DNA of 64,000 nucleotides from positions 1-64,000 of the forward strand of contig JAJEGH010000018.1 in NCBI GenBank assembly GCA_022819985.1. The letters are read 5' to 3'. This document shows positions 28,115 to 35,485 of this stretch, one piece after another. The stretch is from Alphaproteobacteria bacterium (lineage in GTDB: Bacteria > Pseudomonadota > Alphaproteobacteria > Bin65). The translations under genes and the position numbers were made by a program. The notes below the pieces were generated by a model. That model made no database searches and had not been told where the DNA came from. It saw only the letters and a list, made by a program, of their open reading frames with translations. The stretch's first letter is position 1. Each line of letters starts with the position of its first letter.

Positions 28115-28714
28115 ATGACGGCAAGCGACGCGGCGCGCCGGGAGGAGCGCAACCGGGCGGTGGCGGCGGCGGTCGCGGACATCCGCGCCATCGAGCGCGA
28201 CCATGGCGTGACGGCGGACGGCCTCGCCCGGATGAAGCGGCGGTTGCTGGAACTGACCAAGCGGGCGGACCTGTTTCCGGAAGCGGATTTTCCGCCGCCG
28301 GAGGGCGGCGCCGAATTTCCGGCCCATGTCTACCGGATCGCCGAGGACGACGACCACCGCTTCGCCCTCTACGTCCAGTCGGCGCTGGGCGCGTTGGATA
28401 CGCCGGCGCACAACCACACCACCTGGGCGGTCATTGCCGGCATCCACGGCGACGAGCTGAACCGCTTCTGGGAGCGCACGGCGGACGGCGGCGTGGCGGA
28501 GACCGGCCGGCGGGTGGTGCGCGCGGGCACGGCGGTCGCCTTCCTGCCAGACGAACTGCACTCCATCCATGTCGGGCCCGGCAACCGGGTCGTCAACTTC
28601 CACATGTACGGCCTGGCGCTGGACCGCCTGCACGAGCGGGAGTATTTCCGGGACGACGACGGCAGCTGGCGCAACTTCCCGGCCCAGCAGGGCATCATCG
28701 AGGCGCGCGGCTGA
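28115..28714 (+). CDS. Cysteine dioxygenase-like cupin
   Basis: TPAHNHTTWAVIAGIHGDELNRFW; AFLPDELHSIHVGPGNRVVNFHMYGLAL. Confidence 0.82.
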   Translation: MTASDAARREERNRAVAAAVADIRAIERDHGVTADGLARMKRRLLELTKRADLFPEADFPPPEGGAEFPAHVYRIAEDDDHRFALYVQSALGALDTPAHNHTTWAVIAGIHGDELNRFWERTADGGVAETGRRVVRAGTAVAFLPDELHSIHVGPGNRVVNFHMYGLALDRLHEREYFRDDDGSWRNFPAQQGIIEARG

Positions 28715-28743
28715 CACCTTTCCCGCCGAACATTGCCCGGTAC

Positions 28744-28814
28744 GGTCCCGGAAACGGTCCCGGAAACAGTCCCGGAAACAGTCCCGGAAACAGTCTTGAA
28801 ACGACCCCGGAAAC
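28744..28814. repeat. 12-bp tandem repeat (GGTCCCGGAAAC)n, 4 clear plus 2 degenerate units
   Basis: Direct reading of the CDO/rhodanese junction, ending 5 bp before the rhodanese ATG. Confidence 0.85.
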
Positions 28815-28819
28815 GATTC

Positions 28820-30400
28820 ATGAGCCTCTACATTTCCCCGGCGGACCTGCACGCCGCCCTGCAGGACGGCGACGAACTCGCGCTGATCGACGTGCGCGAA
28901 CAGGGCGTCTTCTTCCATTCCCACCTGTTCTGGGCGGTCTGCATCCCGCTCTCTCGCCTGGAGTTGCAGATTCTGGACCTCGTGCCGCGCAGGAGCGTGC
29001 GGGTCGTGCTGTGCGACGACGGGCCGTCCGGCCTCGCCGGCGCGGCGATGGAGGTGCTGGGCGCGCTCGGCTACAGCGATGTCCGCATTCTCGAGGGCGG
29101 CACGGCGGCCTGGGCGGAGGCCGGCCATGAGCTCTATTCCGGCGTCAACGTGCCGTCCAAGGCGTTCGGCGAATTCGTCGAGCACGCCTACGACACGCCA
29201 CGCGTTCCGGCGCAGGAACTCGACGAAATCGTCCGCTCCGGCCGGGACATGGTGATTCTGGACAGCCGGCCGGTCGAAGAATACCGGCGCATGAACATCC
29301 CCGGCGGCATCGACGTGCCGGGGGCGGAGCTGGTCTACCGGGTCCACGAGATCGCGCCGGACCCGGAGACGCTGGTGATCGTCAACTGCGCCGGGCGGAC
29401 GCGCAGCATCATCGGCGCCCAGAGCCTGATCAACGCCGGCATCCCCAACGAGGTCGCCGCGCTCAAGGACGGCACCATGGGCTGGGAACTGGCCGGGTTT
29501 GCCTGCGAGCACGGCGCAGAGCGCTTCGGCCCCGATCCGTCGGCGGCGGCCGTCGCGGTAGCGCAGGAGCGGGCGGCGGCGGTCGCCCGGCGGTTCGGCG
29601 TGCCCTTCGCCGACAAGGCGGCGGTCGGTCGCTGGCAGGCCGAGGCAGATGTACGTACGTTGTACCTTCTGGACGTACGTACGCCGGAGGAGTTCGCTGC
29701 CGGCCATGTCGCCGGCGCGCGCCACGCGCCCGGCGGACAACTGGTGCAGGCGACCGACGAATATGTCGCGACGCGCAACGCCCGGATCGTGCTGTTCGAC
29801 GACGAGCGGGTGCGCGCCGTCATGACGGCTTCCTGGCTGATCCAGCTCGGCTGGCGGGACGTCCATGTTTATGACGGCGCGATCGCGGACTGGCCGGTCG
29901 AGACCGGGCCGCGCCCGCCGACGGCGCCGGAGATCGAACAATGGGAGACGATCGGTCCGGACGATCTGGAGTCGGACGATTTCATCCTCGACCTGTCCGA
30001 CAGCCTGACCTACCGCCGCGGCCGTATTCCGGGCGCGTGGTGGGGCCTGCGCACCCGGCTCGACGAGGCGCTGCTGCCGGACGACAAGCGCATCGTCCTC
30101 TACGCCGACGACGACCGGATGGCCCATCTGGCGGCCGGGGAACTGTCGTGCCTCGAAATCGAGGACGATTTCGTCGTGCTGGCCGGCGGCCTGGCGGCCT
30201 GGCGCGCCGCGGGCCGGGCGGTCGAGCCGGACGACGGCCGGATGACCCTGGCGACGACCGAGCCGAACGACGTCTGGTACAAGCCCTACGACACCGACGA
30301 AGAGGTCCGGGCGAAGATGGAAGAATATCTGGTGTGGGAGGTCGCGCTGGTCGAACAGATCGCGCGCGACGGCACCGTGAACTTCCGCAAATACCCGTGA
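28820..30400 (+). CDS. Tandem rhodanese-domain (sulfurtransferase) protein, four domains
   Basis: ALIDVREQGVFFHSH; VILDSRPVEEYRRMNIPGGIDVPGAELVY...VNCAGRTRSIIGAQ; LLDVRTPEEFAAGHVAGARHAPGGQL; LSDSLTYRRGRIPGAWW. Confidence 0.88.
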   Translation: MSLYISPADLHAALQDGDELALIDVREQGVFFHSHLFWAVCIPLSRLELQILDLVPRRSVRVVLCDDGPSGLAGAAMEVLGALGYSDVRILEGGTAAWAEAGHELYSGVNVPSKAFGEFVEHAYDTPRVPAQELDEIVRSGRDMVILDSRPVEEYRRMNIPGGIDVPGAELVYRVHEIAPDPETLVIVNCAGRTRSIIGAQSLINAGIPNEVAALKDGTMGWELAGFACEHGAERFGPDPSAAAVAVAQERAAAVARRFGVPFADKAAVGRWQAEADVRTLYLLDVRTPEEFAAGHVAGARHAPGGQLVQATDEYVATRNARIVLFDDERVRAVMTASWLIQLGWRDVHVYDGAIADWPVETGPRPPTAPEIEQWETIGPDDLESDDFILDLSDSLTYRRGRIPGAWWGLRTRLDEALLPDDKRIVLYADDDRMAHLAAGELSCLEIEDDFVVLAGGLAAWRAAGRAVEPDDGRMTLATTEPNDVWYKPYDTDEEVRAKMEEYLVWEVALVEQIARDGTVNFRKYP

Positions 30401-30410
30401 CGCACCGGCA

Positions 30411-31286
30411 ATGATCCCCGCAAAGATCCCCGCAAAGATCAGGATCATGGACGCCCGTGGCATGGATGCGGGCATGGATCCGGCGGACGTTCCGGCGCCG
30501 CTGCCGTCCGCCACCGTCCTGCTGCTGCGCGACGGCGCGGACGGTCTGGAGGTTTTCATGGTGGAGCGCAGCGGCCGGGTCGGCGCCTTCGCCGGCGCAA
30601 TGGTGTTCCCCGGCGGCAAGGTCGCGCCCGGAGATTCGTCGGCCGAGTTGCGGGCGCTGGCCGACAATGCGGAAGAACTGGACGACGCGGCCTTCGGCTT
30701 CGCCGTTTCCTCGGTGCGCGAAGCCTTCGAGGAATGCGGCGTGCTGCTGGCGCACCGCGACGGCGCGACGCTGACCGACGCCGAACTGGCGCCGCTCGCC
30801 GGCTTCCGCGAAGCGGTCGGCCGCAACCGGATATCGTTCGCCCGCTTCCTCGCCGACCGCGGGCTGCGTCTCGATCTGGCCGGACTGGCGCCCTTTTCCC
30901 GCTGGGTGACGCCGGCGTTCCGGCCCAGGCGGTTCGACACGATGTTCTTCCTCGCCGCGGTGCCGCCGGACCAGACGCTGAGCCACGACGGCAGCGAGAC
31001 GGTGCACGGCCTGTGGACCCGGCCGCAGGACGCCATCGACGGCGCCGACCGGGAGCTGAAATATTCGCTCTATTTCGCCACCCGGCTGAACCTGATGGAT
31101 CTGGCGCTGAGCGAGACCGTGGCCGACGCGCTCGCCCGCGCCGCCGGGCGGACGCCGCCGCAGGCCATGCCGTGGCGCGAGATGACGCCGGACGGCCCGC
31201 GGCTGCGCATCGATCCCGATTCCGGCTATGCGCTGGTGCAGACGAGCCTGGAAGTCGCGGGCGGCATCGCCCCCTTGCCGAACTGA
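30411..31286 (+). CDS. NUDIX hydrolase
   Basis: MVFPGGKVAPGD...SSVREAFEECGVLLA (Nudix-box-like); true start uncertain because of N-terminal tandem repeats. Confidence 0.82.
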   Translation: MIPAKIPAKIRIMDARGMDAGMDPADVPAPLPSATVLLLRDGADGLEVFMVERSGRVGAFAGAMVFPGGKVAPGDSSAELRALADNAEELDDAAFGFAVSSVREAFEECGVLLAHRDGATLTDAELAPLAGFREAVGRNRISFARFLADRGLRLDLAGLAPFSRWVTPAFRPRRFDTMFFLAAVPPDQTLSHDGSETVHGLWTRPQDAIDGADRELKYSLYFATRLNLMDLALSETVADALARAAGRTPPQAMPWREMTPDGPRLRIDPDSGYALVQTSLEVAGGIAPLPN

Positions 31287-31299
31287 AGCCCGTCCCAAT

Positions 31300-31316
31300 A
31301 TTAGAATCGATCTAAT
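31300..31316. promoter_or_regulatory. Candidate Irr/ICE-like operator (ATTAGAATCGATCTAAT)
   Basis: One mismatch to the ICE core TTAGAA-N3-TTCTAA; ~22 bp upstream of the DUF3501 gene. Confidence 0.5.
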
Positions 31317-31337
31317 CCATAGCGGGGCCAGCGGAAA

Positions 31338-31928
31338 ATGAACGTGCTGACGCGCGCCGACATCATGACGATGGCCGATTACGGGAAGGTGCGCACGGAA
31401 AAGCGCCGCGAGATTGCGCAGGTCAAGAAGAACCGGCGGGTCGAGGTCGGCCCCTTCGCGACCTTTTATTTCGAGAACCGCGCCACCATGTGGCACCAGA
31501 TCCACGAGATGCTGTTTATCGAGAAGGGCGGGGAAGAGCAGATCGCCGACGAGCTGGCGGCCTACAACCCGCTGATCCCGAACGGCCGCGAGCTGGTTGC
31601 GACGGTGATGATCGAGATCGACGACGAGCGCCGGCGGCGCACCGTTCTGGGCCGGCTCGGCGGTTTCGAGGAAACCATGTTCATCCGCTTCGGCGATTGC
31701 GAGATCGGCGGCATCCCCGAAGACGACGTCGACCGCACGACAGCGGACGGCAAGGCCTCCTCCGTCCAGTTCGTGCATTTCCCGTTCACCGACATCCAGG
31801 CCGCCGCTTTCAAATCGGGCAAATCCGTTGCGGGCGAAGCCGTCGTCGGCGTCGGCCATCCGAACTACGCCCATATGGCCGTGATGTCCGGGGCGGTCCG
31901 GGAATCGCTGGCGGCGGACCTGGATTAA
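31338..31928 (+). CDS. DUF3501 family protein
   Basis: MADYGKVRTEKRREIAQVKKNRRVEVGPFATFYFENRATMWHQIHEMLFIEKGG. Confidence 0.85.
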   Translation: MNVLTRADIMTMADYGKVRTEKRREIAQVKKNRRVEVGPFATFYFENRATMWHQIHEMLFIEKGGEEQIADELAAYNPLIPNGRELVATVMIEIDDERRRRTVLGRLGGFEETMFIRFGDCEIGGIPEDDVDRTTADGKASSVQFVHFPFTDIQAAAFKSGKSVAGEAVVGVGHPNYAHMAVMSGAVRESLAADLD

Positions 31929-32073
31929 AGCTCGCCGCCGAACTCGGCTGCCCGGCCTGCCCGCCGGCCATCGATAAATCGCTTCGACGACAGGCCCCGT
32001 ATCGAGTAGGCTCGGCCGGTTGCCGGATCCCGTTGCCTCCGAAACGTAGCGGCAGCGTCGAGCGGAGCGGGCG

Positions 32074-32316
32074 ATGTCAGGATCAGAGATCATTTTCGAA
32101 GTCAGCGAAGACGAGCTGGACGGTGGCTATTCGGCCAGCGCGCTCGGCTTCGGCATCCACACGGAAGGCGACACGCTGGAGGAGCTTCGCCGAAATGTCC
32201 GGGAAGCGGTGGACTGCTACTTCGACGACAGCATGACCCGGCCCCGCCCGATCCGCCTTCACTACGTCAGGGACGAGGTTCTCGTGGCGCTTCCAGCCCC
32301 ACAGCCCCCAAAATGA
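32074..32316 (+). CDS. HicB-like small protein (orphan antitoxin-like)
   Basis: GGYSASALGFGIHTEGDTLEELRRNVREAVDCYFD resembles the HicB fold; no HicA-like ORF adjacent. Confidence 0.7.
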   Translation: MSGSEIIFEVSEDELDGGYSASALGFGIHTEGDTLEELRRNVREAVDCYFDDSMTRPRPIRLHYVRDEVLVALPAPQPPK

Positions 32317-32645
32317 ACGGCAAATCTTTTGTCCTAGGGGCGATGTTAAGCGCGACCCTTGCAGTGCCGGCAGTAGCAGGATGTGAAGTCGATATCTCCG
32401 ACTACGTTGGCTGGCAGATCATCTATTCCGGCACAGTCACAGGTTATGTAGACGAAAACGGTAAAAAGGAGGATAGTTTTGAAGGCTGCGAATACGGTCG
32501 TATATTGATTGTCGATTACACCAAGAAGGTAACATGCGCTGAGTACAACTACTCTTATGCTTACCACCCGGACATAGTAGTCTTATCTAACGGCTCCAAC
32601 CTAAAAGCCTGTATCGACAATGAAATATATGACGTTCGGAGATGA
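32313..32645 (+). CDS. Putative small lipoprotein of unknown function, low GC
   Basis: MNGKSFVLGAMLSATLAVPAVAGC signal with lipobox-like VAGC; ATGA overlap with the preceding gene; three 60-nt lines give 38-47% GC. Confidence 0.65.
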   Translation: MNGKSFVLGAMLSATLAVPAVAGCEVDISDYVGWQIIYSGTVTGYVDENGKKEDSFEGCEYGRILIVDYTKKVTCAEYNYSYAYHPDIVVLSNGSNLKACIDNEIYDVRR

Positions 32646-32691
32646 CCCGACAAAGTGAAGCAACCTTTATATATGATCCCCCTCCGAAGAG

Positions 32692-32919
32692 GATTGCTCT
32701 GCGGAAGCCGAACGAAACCGTGTGATCGGCTCCCGCCACCCCCGCCGTCATTCCGACCGGAGCGCCCCGGATTCAATCCGGGGCGCGCAGCGGAGGAATC
32801 TTAACGCAAGACCAAGGGTTTCTTATGGGTGAGACTGAGTCGAGATTCCTCCACTACGCCCCGACCCTTCGGGCCGGGGCTCCGGTCGGAATGACGGTGA
32901 GGAGTTTCGCAGAGAAATC
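32692..32919. mobile_element. MITE-like element, family A copy 2 (228 bp, inverted relative to copy 1)
   Basis: Reverse complement aligns end to end with 5678-5906 at roughly 88-90% by hand; flanks CTCCGAAGAG / CTCTGAAGAG. Confidence 0.75.
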
Positions 32920-33017
32920 CTCTGAAGAGGGGGAGGAATAGAGGCGAGGCGTCGTACCGGCCAACGTGAGGCGATAGACGGCGAAGGTTTTTTTCGCTTC
33001 GAGTGCGGCAGGCGCAA

Positions 33018-33497
33018 TCAGCCCTCGTCCGCCTCCACGTCGATCGTTTCGGCCGGCCTTGCGCGCGCCTTGCCGCCGGTAGCGCCTGCGCCGGGCCGGA
33101 TCGGCACGCTCTTTACCGCCTCCTCGACGGCCGGGCGGGCCAGGTCGATGCCGAGCAGGCCGTTCTCCAGCGCCGCGCCCTCGACCTCGATGCCCTCGGC
33201 CAGCATGAAGGTGCGCTGGAACTGGCGCGCGGCGATGCCGCGATGCAGGTAGACCCGGTCCTCGCCCCCGGTCTGCCGGCCGCGGACGATGAGTTGCCGG
33301 CCCTCGACCGTGACCGTGAGATCGTCCATCGCGAAGCCGGCGACGGCCAGCGTAATGCGCAGCGCGTTCTCGCCGGTCTGTTCGATATTGTAGGGCGGAT
33401 AGCCGTCGGCCGAAGCCTTGGCGATCCGGTCGACGGTCTGCTCGAACTCGTCGAAGCCAAGGAGGAACGGACTGTTGAACAGGGACAGGCGGGCCAT
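33018..33497 (-). CDS. Hsp20/alpha-crystallin small heat shock protein
   Basis: YPPYNIEQTGENALRITLAVAGFAMDDLTVTVEGRQLIVRGRQ...YLHRGIAARQFQRTFMLAEGIEVEGA. Confidence 0.93.
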   Translation of the reverse strand: MARLSLFNSPFLLGFDEFEQTVDRIAKASADGYPPYNIEQTGENALRITLAVAGFAMDDLTVTVEGRQLIVRGRQTGGEDRVYLHRGIAARQFQRTFMLAEGIEVEGAALENGLLGIDLARPAVEEAVKSVPIRPGAGATGGKARARPAETIDVEADEG

Positions 33498-33694
33498 GCG
33501 CGCTCCCGTTTGCGGGCCTGCCGGCGGGCCGGTTGCCGGCGCCGGAGTGTAGTGTGCGGAATGTGTTGACCTCAAGGCGGCCGGCGGCAAATAACCGGGA
33601 CCGGATCGCAGACCGGGATTGAGACCCGATTGGGCCGGCGCGGCCGTCCCGGAAAGCGGGCCGCGCGGCGAACCGGAGCGGGAAGAAAAACGCG

Positions 33695-34651
33695 ATGACA
33701 TGGTCGCTCGGCCGCGAAGGAACGCATGAAACGGTCTCGCAGCGCGACCGGCGCGGCCGGCCCCTGCGCACCGTCATCTGTATGGAAACCGGGCTGGTCC
33801 GCAACGATCCGGTCCCCGGAGATGCGGAACTGGAACGGTTTTACGGCGAGGAATACCGGATCGCCTACAAGGGCAGCGCCCGGCCCCGGCGCCGGCAGAT
33901 CCTGCGCAATTTCCGCCGGGCGGTGGCCCATGTCCGGGCCAACCGCGACATGCTGGCGGCGGCGGACCGGGTGCTGGAGATCGGCGCCGGTTCGGGCGAA
34001 ATCGCCTTCGTGATGGCGCAGCTCGGCAAGCGCGTCACCGGCATCGAGCCGAATGTCGGCTACGCCGCCTATTGCCGGGACGAACTGGGCCTGGACGTGC
34101 GCACCGCGCATCTGGCGCCCGGCCTGTTCCCGCCCGGCGAATTCGACCTGATCCGGTTGAGCCATGTGCTCGAGCATCTGAACGACCCGGTCAAATCTCT
34201 CGGCCAGATTGCGGCCTGGCTGACGCCGGGCGGCGTCCTCTATGTCGAAGTGCCGAATATCGAGACCTATTGCCGGACGAAATCGCGCGGCGGCATGTTT
34301 CATTACGCCCATATCTACAATTTCAACCCGTGGACGCTGCGCGCCTGCGCCGGGCTGGCGGGCCTTGCGGAAGCGCCGGAGACGGCGGAGCGCTCGGCGG
34401 GCACGACCGGCGTCTTTTTCCGCCGCGATGCCGGGGCGGCGGCGCGCACCGGGACCGAGAATCCGGAAAATGCGCGCCATGTGCGCGAACTGATCCGCCG
34501 GCACTATGCCGGCGCCTTCGCAAGGGGGAAGGCGGCGCGGCCGCTGAAGAAGCTCGGCATGCGGATCGAGGAAACGCTGGCCGGGCTGGCCGCCGGCGGC
34601 CCCCGCGACATCGGGGAGCGGGCGATGCGCAGCCTCCTGCAAGGCGCTTGA
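33695..34651 (+). CDS. Class I SAM-dependent methyltransferase
   Basis: RVLEIGAGSGEIAFVMAQLGKRVTGIEPN; FDLIRLSHVLEHLNDPVKSLGQIAAWLTPGGVLYVEVPN. Confidence 0.85.
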   Translation: MTWSLGREGTHETVSQRDRRGRPLRTVICMETGLVRNDPVPGDAELERFYGEEYRIAYKGSARPRRRQILRNFRRAVAHVRANRDMLAAADRVLEIGAGSGEIAFVMAQLGKRVTGIEPNVGYAAYCRDELGLDVRTAHLAPGLFPPGEFDLIRLSHVLEHLNDPVKSLGQIAAWLTPGGVLYVEVPNIETYCRTKSRGGMFHYAHIYNFNPWTLRACAGLAGLAEAPETAERSAGTTGVFFRRDAGAAARTGTENPENARHVRELIRRHYAGAFARGKAARPLKKLGMRIEETLAGLAAGGPRDIGERAMRSLLQGA

Positions 34652-34656
34652 CGCGG

Positions 34657-35352
34657 GTGCCGCCCTCCGGCAGGGCCGATCCGCCCGAAACGCCGTCGGA
34701 CGAGCCGTTCGGTCGGCCGTTCGGCCGGCTGCGGGCCTGGCTGGAATTGCTGGTCCTCGACCACGGTTTCCTGCGCCTCGCCTACCGGCACTGGTACGAA
34801 ATCGCGCCCGGCCTGTACCGCTCCAACCAGCCGGCGCCGTTTCAGGTCCGCCGCGCCGCCCGGTCCGGCATCCGCACCATCGTCAACCTGCGCCGCGCCA
34901 ACGAGAGCGGACACTATCTGCTGGAGCGCGAAGCCGCCGAGAAAGCCGGGCTTTCCCAGGTCGATTTCTTTCTCTCCTCGCGCAGCGCGCCGCGGCGGCA
35001 ACAACTGCTGGACGCCGCGGAAATGTTCGGCCGGATCGACTATCCGGCCCTGATCCACTGCAAGTCCGGCGTCGACCGGACCGGCCTGATGGGGGCGCTG
35101 TATATCCTGATCAAGGGCGGTACCGCCGCCGCGGCGCTCGAACAGTTCGGCTGGCGCTACGGCTATATCGGCGCCGGGCCCACCGGCATCGGCAAGGCGC
35201 TCGTTCTGGCCTACGCCAGGGCGCAGGCCGAAACCGGCGCCGATTTCCTTACCTGGGTCGCCGAAAGCTACGATCCGGCGGCGCTCGAAGCCGGCTTCCG
35301 TCCGCGGCCGCTCGCCACCGCCCTGGTCGATTTCGTTCTGCGCCGGGAATAG
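34657..35352 (+). CDS. Protein tyrosine phosphatase-like
   Basis: Active-site signature IHCKSGVDRTGLMGAL (C-x5-R-T); GIRTIVNLRRANESG. GTG start inferred. Confidence 0.82.
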   Translation: MPPSGRADPPETPSDEPFGRPFGRLRAWLELLVLDHGFLRLAYRHWYEIAPGLYRSNQPAPFQVRRAARSGIRTIVNLRRANESGHYLLEREAAEKAGLSQVDFFLSSRSAPRRQQLLDAAEMFGRIDYPALIHCKSGVDRTGLMGALYILIKGGTAAAALEQFGWRYGYIGAGPTGIGKALVLAYARAQAETGADFLTWVAESYDPAALEAGFRPRPLATALVDFVLRRE

Positions 35353-35485
35353 CGTCGGCCCTGCGCGCGTCCGCTACCGCGCCACCGCGCTTTGGGACAT
35401 AGGGACGCGCGTTCGCCGCCGATTCTGCGCCGCACGGCGCCGCCATGATAAAAAGCCGCCTCACCGAAACGTCAGGAGCCGCCGT

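Noticed and set aside
28744-28814. Possible CRISPR array
   Set aside because: Units are contiguous 12-mers with no spacers and no cas genes; it is a tandem minisatellite.
28052-31036. 994-aa antisense ORF over TauE/CDO/rhodanese/NUDIX genes
   Set aside because: Spans several well-supported sense genes; composition is antisense artefact.
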